A stretch of 64,000 bases of DNA from CAVTYH01 sp963738835. Its GTDB lineage: Bacteria; Planctomycetota; Planctomycetia; Pirellulales; JADZDJ01. Positions 9,947-19,498 of the stretch are shown piece after piece. The DNA is taken from positions 62,001 through 126,000 of the forward strand of contig CAVTYH010000005.1 in NCBI GenBank assembly GCA_963738835.1. The letters run 5' to 3'. The position numbers were made by a program, and so were the translations under genes. Each line of letters opens with the position of its first letter. Position 1 is the first letter of the stretch. The notes beneath the pieces are model-generated. The model saw only the letters and a program-made list of their open reading frames with translations. It searched no databases and had not been told where the DNA came from.

Positions 9947-10192
9947 CTAAGTTTCGCCATCACTTGGATTGTTTTCGGATTGAAGTACATCGCTGCGACG
10001 AGACGGTTTCGGTGACCTTTGTCCGGCCGGTGGAGGCGCAGTTTTCAACAAGGCAGATAGGCCCAGCAAGTCGAATAGCCAGCCCAGCGGTGCGATTACA
10101 AGCCCGAGGAAGCCAAATAGCCCAGCCCAGATAACATAGCCGACTTCGCGAAGTCGCAAATTGATCTCCTCTATGTGCTGGCAGCTCTTCAT
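9947..10192 (-). CDS. Small putative membrane protein
   Basis: An 81-residue frame reading MKSCQHIEEINLRLREVGYV followed by one or two hydrophobic segments (about 18-50, rich in Gly, Leu, Ile and Trp) and a polar Pro/Ser-rich tail. It lies 43 bases after the end of the EF-G-like gene on the same strand. The split into a short amphipathic head, a membrane segment and a basic tail looks natural. I know of no family match, and a chance frame is possible. Confidence 0.35.
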   Translation of the reverse strand: MKSCQHIEEINLRLREVGYVIWAGLFGFLGLVIAPLGWLFDLLGLSALLKTAPPPAGQRSPKPSRRSDVLQSENNPSDGET

Positions 10193-10235
10193 AAACGGCG
10201 GAAACTATTCCAGATTGCCCACTCACCATTCAATC

Positions 10236-12346
10236 TCACTCCTCTTCCTCCTCCTTCGCCATCACCGCTTTCTCGACGATCGTCTTCTGCACGTTGCCGG
10301 GCACCACATCGTAGTGGCTGAACTCCATCGTGTAGCTCCCCTGCCCTCCCGTGATGCTCGAGAGATTGCGGGCATAGGTGGTCACTTCCGCCAACGGCAC
10401 GGTGGCCGAGACGGTTTGCAAATCGCCGCCGGCCGATTCCATGCCCCAGCACGCGGCCGCGGCGGCCCGACATGTCGCTGTTGATGTCGCCGACCTTGCC
10501 GCTGGGCACGGTAACGTGCAGCGTGACAATCGGCTCCAACAGTGCCGGCTTGGCCTCCTGAAACACGTTGCGAAACGCCATCGAGCCGGCCGTCTTGAAC
10601 GCGGCTTCCGAGCTGTCGACATCGTGATATTTGCCAAAGTGAACTTCCACACCGACGTTTTGCACCTGATAGCCGGCGATCACGCCGCGATCCAGCCGCT
10701 CCATAAAGCCCTTTTCGACTGCCGGCAAAAAGTTGTTGGGAATCGTGCCGCCGACGATCGAATCGACCCACAGGAAATTGTGCTTCTCGTCGTAATGAAA
10801 CTCCCGCATGTGCGGAAAACGTTCCTTGGTGCAATACTCCGCGGGGTTGACGTCCTTCGGCAAAGGAAACATGCGGATGTGAACTTCGCCGAACTGTCCG
10901 CGGCCGCCCGATTGCTTTTTGTGCCGATAGCTGCCTTCGGCCTTGTGCTTGGACCGTTTCGCGATAGGGAATCTTCGGCTCCTTGACATCGACTTCCACT
11001 TTGTCGCGGCGTTTGAGCCGTTCGCGCAAAATCGTCAGGTGCAACTCGCTCATGCCGGTCATCACCAGCTCTTTGGTCTGCGAATCGCGATCGATGCGGA
11101 ACGTTGGAGTCTTCTTCGACGATTTTGTGCAAGTGCGCCGGACAGCTTGGCTTCGTCGCCGCGGCTTTTGGCGTGGCGGCCAGGCCGACCATCGGCGTTG
11201 GGAACTTGATCGGCGGCATGACCAAATTGCCCAGCGTCGTGCCGGTGTGCAGATCTTCGGTCTTGGCAATGGCCACGATGTCGCCGGCCGAGGCCGCATT
11301 CGATGGCTTGGTTTCGCCCCCCTGCACTTCGAACAGCGGCCCAATTTTGACGTTCTTCTTCACGCGCGGACACATGCACGCTTTCGTCTTTTTTGAGCGT
11401 GCCGCTGAAACACACGGATGAAGCTGAGCTTTTGCACAAACGGATCGATGCGCGTCCGAACACTTGCGCCACCAGCGGCCCGGCTGGATCGCATTTGATC
11501 TCAACTTCCTCCCCTTCCTCGTTCGCCGCTTTGCGGACAATCTTGTCCGGCGACAAGCGCACACATCGCCAGCGCATCGAGCAGCTCCTTCAGCCCCTGC
11601 CGGCCTTGCCCGCCACGCAGACGATCGGAATCAAACTTCCCTGGGCGACGGCTCTGCACAATCAGCCGCGCTGTTTCTTCGTCCGTCGGCGGCGTGCCTT
11701 CGAAGTATCGGGCCAGCACTTCTTCGTCGATTTCGACGATGGTTTCAATCAGTGCTTGGTTCAGCACATTCACATCGGCCAGCGCCCCCTTAGTGTCGGC
11801 CGGCGGCTTGAGCGTGCTGACCACGCCTTTGAAATCGTGCCCTGAGCCAATCGGCACGTTCAGCGGCACGCAGGCCTTGCCCCACATTTCCTGAATGCTG
11901 GCCAGCAGCTTCGGGAAATCGATGTTCTCCGTGTCCATCTTGCTGACGACGATCATCCGGCCCAGTCCGGCTTTGCCCGCTTCTTGAAACACGCGGCGGG
12001 TGTTGACTTCGATGCCGGAGTGGGCGTTGACTGACGATGAGCTGCAGTTTCGACGGCCCGCAAGGCGCCGATCGCCTGGCCGATGAAATCGGGATAGCCC
12101 GGCGTGTCGATCACGTTGAAATGCTTGCCGCCGTGCTCGAAATGCACCAGCGCCGCTTCGATCGAATGTTTGTGGTGCTTTTCTTCTTCGTCGAAATCGC
12201 AGACGCTGGTGCCGTCGTCCACACTGGCGGGACGAGTGACGGCGCCGGTCAGGTTCAGAATCTTATCGACCAAGCGTCGTCTTGCCCGACGATCCGTGGC
12301 CGCAAAGGGCAATGTTGCGGATGTCTTCGACTTTGTATTTGGACAT
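10236..12346 (-). pseudogene. Elongation factor G-like GTPase, broken by many frameshifts
   Basis: Read across frames, these 2.1 kb encode a full-length EF-G-type translocation GTPase of about 700 residues. The ATG at 12346 opens MSKYKVEDIRNIALCGHGSS with a GHGSSGKT P-loop. FNVIDTPGYPDFIGQ (G3) and VVSKMD (in the place of NKxD) follow. Domain II is visible in FSGTLKKDESVHV and KTEDLHTGTTLGNL. Domains III-V include ELVMTGMSELHLTILRERL, GGRGQFGEVHIRM and the C-terminal SYTMEFSHYDVVPGNVQKTI. At least nine 1-base-type shifts are needed, near 12272, 12035, 11565, 11455, 11405, 11372, 11150, 11110, 10960 and 10460. The form resembles the second EF-G paralogs (EF-G2 type) rather than the main fusA. 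I cannot tell a decaying paralog from poor sequence quality, but the protein motifs themselves are undamaged. Confidence 0.8.
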
Positions 12347-12434
12347 AGAGAATTGGTGAGTTGTGAGTGATCTCTTAGCCGGTGAGCGATGCCCACCGAA
12401 GGAAGTGCAAGTGGAGCCTCAACTGTTCGGCGCT

Positions 12435-12455
12435 CCGGCGGGCGTTGCCCGCCGG
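12435..12455. repeat. Perfect GC-rich hairpin between the EF-G-like gene and hisA
   Basis: CCGGCGGGC and GCCCGCCGG form a perfect 9-base stem around GTT. It is in the spacer upstream of the EF-G-like gene and downstream of hisA. The flanking CGGCTATT resembles the GGGCTATT end of the atp-operon palindrome at 5953. No T-run follows on either strand. Confidence 0.6.
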
Positions 12456-12473
12456 CTATTAACTACCTACTAC

Positions 12474-13206
12474 CTACTGTTTACCGCCTACTGCAACTGC
12501 CGCCAGCGCATTGGCCAGCGTTAGTTTTCCCTCATACAAAGCCCGACCGATGATGCAGCCGGCCATGGGAATCGCCGCCAGCGCCGTCACATCGGCCGCC
12601 GTGGTGACCCCCCCCGAGGCAATCACCGGCAACTGCGTGGCCGTGCGCATGGCTTTCATTGCTTCCAGATTCGGTCCCTCCAACATTCCGTCGCGGGCGA
12701 TGTCGGTGTAAATGATCGCTGCCAGCTGCTCTCCTTCGAATTGCTTGACCAGGTCGATCGCCGGCGTCGTGCTGGTCTGCAGCCAGCCGTCGGTGGCGAC
12801 CAAGCCATTGCGGGCGTCGATGCCTAGCGCCAACTTGCCGGCAAACTGACCGACCATCGTGCCGAAACCAATGTGGATCGCGCAGTGCGTTGGTGCCAAT
12901 CACGAGCCGCGCAAGGCCCAGATCGTCGATCAACATGCGGATCGTGGCTTCATCGCGGATGCCGCCGCCCAGTTCACACGGCACTTCAACGGCCGAAAGA
13001 ATCCCCCGAATGGCGTCCAGATTCGCCGGTTTGCCTTCCCGAGCGCCGTCCAGATCCACCAGATGCAGGCACTCTGCCCCCGCCTCAACCAATTCGGCCG
13101 CCACGGCTGCCGGATCGTCGGCAAAAACCGTCTCGCGGCTATAGTCGCCTTGCTGAAGGCGGACGCATTTGCCGCCGCGCAGGTCGATAGCAGGCCAAAT
13201 CTGCAT
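12474..13206 (-). CDS. hisA: HisA isomerase (ProFAR isomerase), one frameshift
   Basis: It catalyses the Amadori rearrangement of ProFAR to PRFAR, the fourth step of histidine synthesis. The ATG at 13206 gives MQIWPAIDLRGGKCVRLQQG with the first catalytic Asp. The N-terminal half of the TIM barrel runs to about LVIGTNAL. The rest, from IGFGTMVGQFAGKLALGIDA with YTDIARDGMLEGPN (second catalytic Asp) and VIASGGVT, is in another frame; the shift is near 12870-12890. Total length is about 244 residues, the normal size. It lies downstream of hisH on the same strand, about 200 bases away. The break is most simply a sequence error. Confidence 0.87.
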
Positions 13207-13314
13207 GGGCGAAATCGCTCCCCCAGCTGGCACCTGACTGGTGATACAGAAACCCGAAATATGCCACAGGGGAAAGCGTGTTGCAAGTGGCGAACGGACG
13301 ATTCACCGCGGAGG

Positions 13315-13407
13315 ACGCTGAGGAAACGAAGGATGAACGATCTGCCCGCAGATCTCATTAATTTCTCTCATCTGCGTTTCCTCTGCGACTCTCCGCGCAC
13401 TCTGCGG
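13315..13407. repeat. Inverted repeat of CCGCGGAGGACGCTGAGG type
   Basis: ACCGCGGAGGACGCTGAGGA at 13315 is roughly the reverse complement of the right arm, which contains TCCTCTGCGACTCTCCGCGC. The arms enclose about 40 bases containing CAGATCTCATTAATTTCTCT. A sequence of the same style starts at about 19257 (CCGCGGAGGACGCACGG) and a related one fills 30629-30835. It lies between hisH and hisA. Confidence 0.6.
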
Positions 13408-14034
13408 TTAAATACTCGCAGTGACGGTGGAGAGCTCCGCGAAGTTGCGCAGCAGCCTCAGCCCATCTGCCTGGCTCTTTTCCGGGTGGAACTGCGTGGC
13501 GAACAGATTGCCGCGCCAGATCATCGAGCAGAAGGGGCCGCCATAATCGGTGGTGGTGGCGATCACGCTTTCGTCACTCGGCTTCACATAGTACGAGTGG
13601 ACGAAGTAGACGTGCGTGCCGTCGGCAATACCTTCCAGCATCGGCGCCCGGCGGCGGATCGAAAGGGCGTTCCAGCCCATGTGTGGCACTTTTAGTTCCG
13701 GCGGCAGCTCGAATCGCACACACTCGCCGGCCACAACGCCGAGTCCTTCATGGACGCCGTTTTCGTAGCCGACCTCGAACAGCAATTGCAGCCCGAGGCA
13801 AATTCCCAGAAACGGTTTGTCGGCAGCGATGACGTCTTTGATCGGGCCAACCAAATCGCGCCGCCGCAGTTCAGCAATGGCGTCTTCAAACGCCCCGACG
13901 CCGGGCAGAATCACTTTATCCGCCTTGGCAATCTCCGCCGCATTGCTGGTGATGACCGCTGGATGCCCGACGCGCTCCAAGGCTTTCTGGACGCTGCGCA
14001 GGTTCCCCATCTGATAATCGACAATGGCAATCAT
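13408..14034 (-). CDS. hisH: Imidazole glycerol phosphate synthase, glutaminase subunit
   Basis: 208 residues from the ATG at 14034 (MIAIVDYQMGNLRSVQKALE), matching the typical start and length of HisH. It supplies ammonia from glutamine to HisF. The class I glutaminase triad is visible: Cys in FLGICLGLQLLFE, and His and Glu in ATQFHPEKSQ. PHMGWN is also typical. The frame continues upstream, but the segment before the ATG does not look coding. hisF is not in the window. Confidence 0.93.
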   Translation of the reverse strand: MIAIVDYQMGNLRSVQKALERVGHPAVITSNAAEIAKADKVILPGVGAFEDAIAELRRRDLVGPIKDVIAADKPFLGICLGLQLLFEVGYENGVHEGLGVVAGECVRFELPPELKVPHMGWNALSIRRRAPMLEGIADGTHVYFVHSYYVKPSDESVIATTTDYGGPFCSMIWRGNLFATQFHPEKSQADGLRLLRNFAELSTVTASI

Positions 14035-14211
14035 GGCAAGCAGCCCGCTGTCAGTGGTCCGTTGTCCTTTGCATGCAAACGCGAAATCACACCCTGGCCA
14101 CGACATGACCGAGCGAATAACGGTTCGCGCTCAACTGCGATTCTAGCCAATCGCGAGTTCTTGGAGCAGGGTCCAAATAATAAAGGCAACTGACGACGGA
14201 CGACGGACGAA

Positions 14212-15037
14212 TCACTTCGTCCACTGCTCTGGGTACACCACCAGTTCCACGCGTCGATTGCGGGCTTTCCCCTGTGGCGTGGCGTTGGAAACGACCGGGT
14301 GATTTCCGCCGTGGCCGACCACAAACAACTGCTGCGGACGCATGTGGCTGCGGCCGGCAAGATAGTCGAGCACCGCCCCGGCTCGGGCGGTCGACAGTTG
14401 ATGATTCGACTGCCAAGTGCCCTGCTGTGGCGGGTCGGAATCGGTGTGCCCTTCGACGCCGATGATTTGGTTAGGATAAGCGCGCTGAATTTCTGCCGCA
14501 ACGGTATCCAACATCGGCGACGCATCCTGGCGGATCTGCGCCGTGCCGGGATTGAACAGCCGATCGGCCGGCAATTCGATCCGCACGACATCGCCATCTT
14601 GCCGCACTTCAACGCCGGGCAGGTTGATGACCGGGAGACTTTTTTCCAAGCTGCTGTTGGCGCTGATCATGGCTGCGTTGCGCCGGTGCGCCGATGCCGC
14701 CAATGCTTCGGCCTGTTGCTGGGCCGATTGCTGACCTTCACGGGCCTGCGTCAAGAGTTGCGTGGTGCTATTGAGCGATTCGCCGCGTAACAGTGAGTTG
14801 ATCTTGAAGCAAATGATTTTGCTGCTGGGCCTGGGCCAGTTTGACCTGCAATTCCTGATTATCCAAATCCAGCGTGCTGGTGCGGCTTTGCAGTTCCTGT
14901 TGCCGCTGCATCATCGCCAGTTGCTGCTGCTCAAACGCCGGTGGTTGAGCGGTGGATGCATACGGATTCTGCTGACAACCGGCCATCGCCAGCGCCAAAA
15001 GCGCAATCGAAATTCGCCGGCAATGGGCGCCCGGCAT
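14212..15037 (-). CDS. OmpA/Pal-family lipoprotein with coiled coil, one frameshift
   Basis: The ATG at 15037 has a strong AAGGAG box. The N-terminus is a lipoprotein signal with ALLALAMAGCQQ as lipobox. A Gln-rich coiled coil follows (about residues 35-130). After a shift near 14800, where the second frame restarts as LLRGESLNSTTQLL, the protein ends in an OmpA-like peptidoglycan-binding domain: VEGHTDSDPP, QLSTARAGAVLDYL and ARNRRVELVV. About 274 residues in all. It probably tethers the outer membrane to the cell wall. Confidence 0.8.
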
Positions 15038-15244
15038 GGCGATCTCCTTGGATGAAACTAACCGATGAGACGTTGAGACGAGGCGGCACGCATTCCTGCG
15101 CCGCAGAAACAAAGTGGCGGGGATGGTAGCGACGAACCGGGCGATTCGCAATGCCAGTTCGATGGAAGCTAGAGGGGTGAGAGCGGCAATCAACCGTAAA
15201 ACATCACCCGTTCACCTCTGCTCACCTCTTCACCCGTTCATTCC

Positions 15245-15757
15245 TCACGCTGTCATCGCTAGCGTTTCATCCGACGTTTGCGGCGTCCACAAGCGTGGGT
15301 AGCTGCCGTAGAAACGCTTGATGTAGTTGCGGTGCCACCGGCTCGTGGCATGTGGCTCCCAGCCTTCGCGTGCTAGCAACCGAGGCGACAGTCGGAAGTT
15401 CGCCGCATCGCACAACAGCGCGTCGGTACGCTTGATGCAGGCGATTTCATCCAGCACTTTAAGTGCCCGGTGCGCCGTCGCCCAAGTTGTGCCGCGAGCC
15501 GACACCGCAAACTTCAGCGCCAAAAAATCTGGATACCGCGCTGGCTGATTGTAATACAACCACATCCGATCGCCTAGCATGTGCCGATGATACCACTGCC
15601 CCCACAGCACGCTCAAAAGCGAAACCAACTTCGGCCAGGGCCGCAAATGTACGGCAATCAAGCGGCCACTCGAAACCTCGATCACTCCGTACCGCCTCCG
15701 CTGCAGAACATCGACGCCGGCTTCGAGATCGGTCACGTTTTCGAACAAGGCACCCAT
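15245..15757 (-). CDS. Conserved protein of unknown function
   Basis: About 170 residues with no membrane segment or signal peptide. The C-terminal part is rich in Trp, Arg and His (EGWEPHATSRWHRNYIKRFY), a pattern I associate with small conserved planctomycete proteins, though I cannot name the family. Codon use is like its neighbours. I chose MGALFENVTDLEAG as the start; a GTG 15 bases upstream is also open. Neither has a clear ribosome binding site. Confidence 0.6.
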   Translation of the reverse strand: MGALFENVTDLEAGVDVLQRRRYGVIEVSSGRLIAVHLRPWPKLVSLLSVLWGQWYHRHMLGDRMWLYYNQPARYPDFLALKFAVSARGTTWATAHRALKVLDEIACIKRTDALLCDAANFRLSPRLLAREGWEPHATSRWHRNYIKRFYGSYPRLWTPQTSDETLAMTA

Positions 15758-15775
15758 GCTGAAAGATAGCACCGG

Positions 15776-15843
15776 AAAATGACGAATGACTGAATGCCTG
15801 AATGACTCAACGGTCGCTCAGACATCCAATCATTCGTCATTTC
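15776..15843. repeat. AATGACGAATGAC / ATTCGTCATT inverted repeat
   Basis: AAATGACGAATGACTGAATG on the left and CAATCATTCGTCATTTCC on the right form an imperfect inverted repeat between the conserved hypothetical gene and the prepilin peptidase, whose stop lies inside it. Related phrases occur at 5914-5944, 37580-37720 and 44480-44500. Confidence 0.5.
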
Positions 15844-17086
15844 CGATCAGCCTGTCTTTCAGCAGCTTCCACCCAAGCAAGAGCAGCGCCAACAGCGGCA
15901 GGCACACCGCGATTGCTGAGGGCACCAGCCACGGAATGGTGAACATCTGGCCGGCGTAATTCCAAATCGGGGCCCAAAAAATCAAAACCACTAGTGCCGC
16001 GAGGCATAAAAACGGACCGTACGGCACCACGTTTTCGCGATGCAACAAGACTTGCAGCAAACCGAGCAGCGCTCCGGCGAACGGGGCCAGGAAAAACACC
16101 AGGATCACCGGCTGCCAACCATAAAACACGCCGATCATGGCCATCAGCGTGACGTCGCCGAAGCCCATCGCCTCGCGCTTCAGCACGACGCCGCCAATGA
16201 TGCGAATAATCCAAATCATCCCACCGCCAACGGCCAGGCCAACCAGCGCCGAGAACAATCCGCGCCACGCCTGTCCGCCCCGCAGCCACGTTACAAAAAT
16301 GATCACCGAGCCCGCCACGGCCAGCGCCATGATCCACGTCCAATCGGATCGGGCTGCAATCCGCCGCCACATCACACGCCACGCTTTTCGCACACTGACG
16401 CCCATCCGCCACCGCCGCGGCAAAAGCGCGAAGCACCACAACAAATAAATCGCCAGGCCCAGCACCAGCGAAAGTGCGCTCGGCAGAAACGCGTTTCCCT
16501 GATCGGGAAAATCGAACCGCAGTGGCCCCAGCAGATCTTCCCACCGCTGAGGGTTCACGATCACTTCCAACGCCGGCAACGTTGCAGCCTGACAAACGGC
16601 TGCAATTAACAATCCGATCATCGTTCCCGGAACGGTCACCGCATCGGGCACGGTTTGCTCGTCGATGTCGATAAACGTGGCGATCGTCATAAACACCAGC
16701 AGCACAACGTGTACTGCAAATTGTGCGTGCATCATCGCATGAGCGGCTGGGCCGAGCGGCGGCCAATTCACCGGCAGTGGTGGCGTAATGAGCGCTCGCC
16801 GTCCAACTTCCCACCAGTACAGCCCGGCAACGAGCAGCCCGAAGCCGATTTCCACGAGCAGCGGCCGAATCCAAAACCCTCGGCCATGAATCTGCGCCTC
16901 GCGCCGCAAGCTAATCCAACCAACAATCGGAATCCGATCGGCCCAGCACCGCGCCGGAATCAGCCCGCGCATGAAGCCCCATGGACTGATCCGCCGCCGC
17001 CAATACGCCAGCCGGTAAATGCAGAGATTGATGACCGCCCCGAGGCAGACACCGACGAAAAAAAATATGAATAATCGCAATGCCAT
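15830..17086 (-). CDS. A24-family prepilin peptidase
   Basis: About 418 residues from the ATG at 17086 (MALRLFIFFFVGVCLGAVIN). It is an inner-membrane aspartic protease that cleaves, and often N-methylates, type IV pilin or type II secretion pseudopilin precursors. There are about eight hydrophobic segments. Both catalytic aspartates are present: FIDIDEQTVPD and MGFGDVTLM. The cytoplasmic loop after the first helix keeps the ADRIPIVGWISLR pattern but lacks the paired CxxC zinc motifs. No pilin genes lie nearby. Confidence 0.85.
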   Translation of the reverse strand: MALRLFIFFFVGVCLGAVINLCIYRLAYWRRRISPWGFMRGLIPARCWADRIPIVGWISLRREAQIHGRGFWIRPLLVEIGFGLLVAGLYWWEVGRRALITPPLPVNWPPLGPAAHAMMHAQFAVHVVLLVFMTIATFIDIDEQTVPDAVTVPGTMIGLLIAAVCQAATLPALEVIVNPQRWEDLLGPLRFDFPDQGNAFLPSALSLVLGLAIYLLWCFALLPRRWRMGVSVRKAWRVMWRRIAARSDWTWIMALAVAGSVIIFVTWLRGGQAWRGLFSALVGLAVGGGMIWIIRIIGGVVLKREAMGFGDVTLMAMIGVFYGWQPVILVFFLAPFAGALLGLLQVLLHRENVVPYGPFLCLAALVVLIFWAPIWNYAGQMFTIPWLVPSAIAVCLPLLALLLLGWKLLKDRLIGNDE

Positions 17087-17090
17087 TGCT

Positions 17091-17191
17091 GGGTGCCACT
17101 GGCTCTGCCAGTGTCCGGCGAACCTTAGTTCAACATCACTCGAAAAATGCCGGCGCCAGGTGGAAAAACACTGGCAAAGCCCGTGGCACCC
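17091..17191. repeat. Inverted pair of GGGTGCCAC(T/G)GGC..TGCCAGTG elements
   Basis: GGGTGCCACTGGCTCTGCCA (17091 on, ending GTG) and its inverted partner ACACTGGCAAAGCCCGTGGC (17168 on, ending ACCC) match at about 21 of 24 positions and are separated by about 53 bases. Each arm is itself partly palindromic (CACTGGC against GCCAGTG). The pair sits in the divergent spacer between the prepilin peptidase and hisD. Confidence 0.7.
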
Positions 17192-17278
17192 GGTGGACGC
17201 CCTTTTCTGTTTATAGTCGGCTGGGCAGAATAGCGGTTCCCCATTGAACCCTAGCTCGCGGCTGGTGTCCATACAACG

Positions 17279-18640
17279 ATGTCCAACCCGCTGAAACTGC
17301 TGCGCATCGATACTCGCCAAGCGAATGTGCGCCAGGCGATTGCCGATTTGCGCCTGCGGCTTAGTCCACGGGGGAATGTGGTCAGCGAAGCCAGCCGGCA
17401 GCGGACGATTGAAGTGTTCGGCGAACCACTTTCGCCGCAGCAAGTGGTCGAGCGGATTTGCGAAGATGTGCGATCCAAAGGCTTGGCCGCCGTGCTCGAT
17501 TATTCGGCGCGGATCGACAAGGCCGATCTGACGGCTGCCACGATTCGGGTTGCAGCCGCAGATTTAGCCGCCGCCCATGCCGCTGCAGAGCCGGCGTTTT
17601 TGGCCAGCGTGCGGCGAATTCGCGAAAATATCCTGCGATTTCAAAACGCGATTTTGCAACGCGATGTACAGGTTGATTTACCCGGCGGCGGATATCTGCG
17701 GCAGCGCTATCTGCCGCTGGCGCGAGTCGGCATTTGCGTTCCAGGCGGAGCCGCAGCATATCCGTCGACGGTGTTGATGACGGCCGTGCCCGCACAAGCA
17801 GCGGGCGTCAAGCAATTGGCGATTGTTGCCCCGCCGACCAAGTTCGGCGCATACAACCAGGATTTATTGGCGACGTGCCACGAGCTCGGCATCACCGAAG
17901 TTTATCGAATGGGTGGCGCTCAGGCCGTCGCGGCACTGGCCTACGGCGTTGAAGGGGTGCCGAAAGTCGACAAAATCGTCGGGCCGGGCAATCTGTTCGT
18001 CGCGCTGGCCAAGCGGCATGTGTTTGGGGATGTGGATATTGATTCAATCGCTGGCCCGAGCGAAGTGGTGGTCGTTGCCGATGGAACCGCTCGACCTGAT
18101 TTCATCGCTGCCGATTTGATTGCTCAGGCCGAGCATGCCCCGGGCTCCGGCATCTTAATCACTTGGCATGCGCCGTTGATTGAAGCGGTGGCCGGCGAAC
18201 TTGAAAAGCAAACGGCCCATTTATCGCGCGGCGATTTGGCCCGGCAAAGTTTAGAGCAGTTCGGCGCCTTGATTCTGGCTCGAAACTCCGACGAAGCCTG
18301 TGCGCTGGCCGATGAAATTGCCGCCGAGCATTTGCACATCGCCACGTCGGATGCGGAATCGCTGCTCGAAAAAATCCCGCACGCCGGGGCCGTGTTTTTG
18401 GGCCATTTCAGCCCCGTGGCCGCCGGCGATTATGCGGCCGGTCCGTCGCACGTACTCCCCACCGGCGGCACGGCCCGATTCGCCGCCGGGTTGACTGCCA
18501 ACGATTTTTTACGCGGCAACAGCGTGATTGCGCTCAATGAAACGGGGCTGTCCGCATTGGCCGACGACATCCGCCGCCTGGCCGACAAGGAAGGTTTGAC
18601 GGCCCACCGCGCCAGCATCGACATCCGGTTTTCGAAGTAA
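17279..18640 (+). CDS. hisD: Histidinol dehydrogenase
   Basis: 453 residues. It is the zinc enzyme that oxidises histidinol to histidine in two NAD-dependent steps. Visible signatures are VGICVPGGAAAYPSTVLM, RMGGAQAVAALAYG, DKIVGPGNLFVALAKR, and the zinc-ligand regions IAQAEHAPGSG (Gln and His), AAGDYAAGPSHVLPTGGTAR (Asp) and the C-terminal LTAHRASIDIR (His). The frame is intact. It stands alone on the plus strand rather than next to the hisA-hisH or hisC-hisB pairs. Confidence 0.95.
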   Translation: MSNPLKLLRIDTRQANVRQAIADLRLRLSPRGNVVSEASRQRTIEVFGEPLSPQQVVERICEDVRSKGLAAVLDYSARIDKADLTAATIRVAAADLAAAHAAAEPAFLASVRRIRENILRFQNAILQRDVQVDLPGGGYLRQRYLPLARVGICVPGGAAAYPSTVLMTAVPAQAAGVKQLAIVAPPTKFGAYNQDLLATCHELGITEVYRMGGAQAVAALAYGVEGVPKVDKIVGPGNLFVALAKRHVFGDVDIDSIAGPSEVVVVADGTARPDFIAADLIAQAEHAPGSGILITWHAPLIEAVAGELEKQTAHLSRGDLARQSLEQFGALILARNSDEACALADEIAAEHLHIATSDAESLLEKIPHAGAVFLGHFSPVAAGDYAAGPSHVLPTGGTARFAAGLTANDFLRGNSVIALNETGLSALADDIRRLADKEGLTAHRASIDIRFSK

Positions 18641-18727
18641 AATTTTCTGCGTTGGGCTCTTGACGAGTGTAAATATGTACATTACAATGGCTGTTGTGTC
18701 GTGAAACTCGCGTGGTTCATGCGTGGA

Positions 18728-19168
18728 CTACCAGCACAAAAGCCATGCCTCATCCGATGTTGGATCGAGCACGGTCAACTTACCACTCCGGCCATCCTGC
18801 TGAGCGTCGAGCGAATAAAGTATGTGGTCGGAATAAAGAATGCTGTCTGGTATGGTATGTTCAGCACGTAGATAACTTCCGATAACGGGACCGGTCTTCC
18901 ATGACGCCATTCGTACCCAGGTATCAATAGTTTTGGAGTCAGTTTTTACGCGAATGCACTGAAAAGTGTCTGATCCCATTGGGCCGCACTCAACCACTGA
19001 ATGATTTACGATCGATGCGGAGGGAGGCAGGTCCAGACCAGTGATTCGTTCAAAAACTGCCCTGCTGCTAAACACAAAATGATTTAGCAGCCTGACGGAA
19101 CCCATCAAGAGACCGATGAGAGCGATCAATACAAAGAGTGTCCGCAGGCTAAACCGTGGCAGCTTCAT
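18728..19168 (-). CDS. Single-pass membrane protein with SLRTLF N-terminus
   Basis: About 146 residues from the ATG at 19168 (MKLPRFSLRTLFVLIALIGL). A basic RFSLRTLF stretch followed directly by one hydrophobic helix is a very common N-terminus among short planctomycete proteins of unknown function. The rest is probably outside the cytoplasm and has no recognisable motif. The end reads DEAWLLCW. Confidence 0.65.
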   Translation of the reverse strand: MKLPRFSLRTLFVLIALIGLLMGSVRLLNHFVFSSRAVFERITGLDLPPSASIVNHSVVECGPMGSDTFQCIRVKTDSKTIDTWVRMASWKTGPVIGSYLRAEHTIPDSILYSDHILYSLDAQQDGRSGKLTVLDPTSDEAWLLCW

Positions 19169-19498
19169 GCCCCGCATTGTAGCCGATCAGCGGGACGGGA
19201 CGATATTTGTGAAACGCCTTGCACTTACCATGATTTTCCGAGTTCAAAAGTCACTCCGCGGAGGACGCACGGCACGATTGAAAGGCAAAATCAGCGGATG
19301 TTTTACGACAAAATTCGCCGATTTTTGTCGCAATCGGATCGGCGAATTGCTCGGAAAATCACGTACAAACGCGATTCCAACTGCGACAAAATGGATGAAT
19401 TGTGCGCGAAAAAAAGGGGCCCCCTGGGAATGGGACAAAATTCCGACGGGCTCTAAATCATGCTGCCGTAGAGATTAATGCCAAAACGATTTCCACTC
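19169..19498. other. Spacer with no gene seen
   Basis: About 330 bases between two genes. The region around 19255-19275 starts like the CCGCGGAGGACGC repeat family. The segment 19285-19345 is A/T-rich and contains CGACAAAATTCGCCGATTTT. No convincing reading frame is present. Confidence 0.4.
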
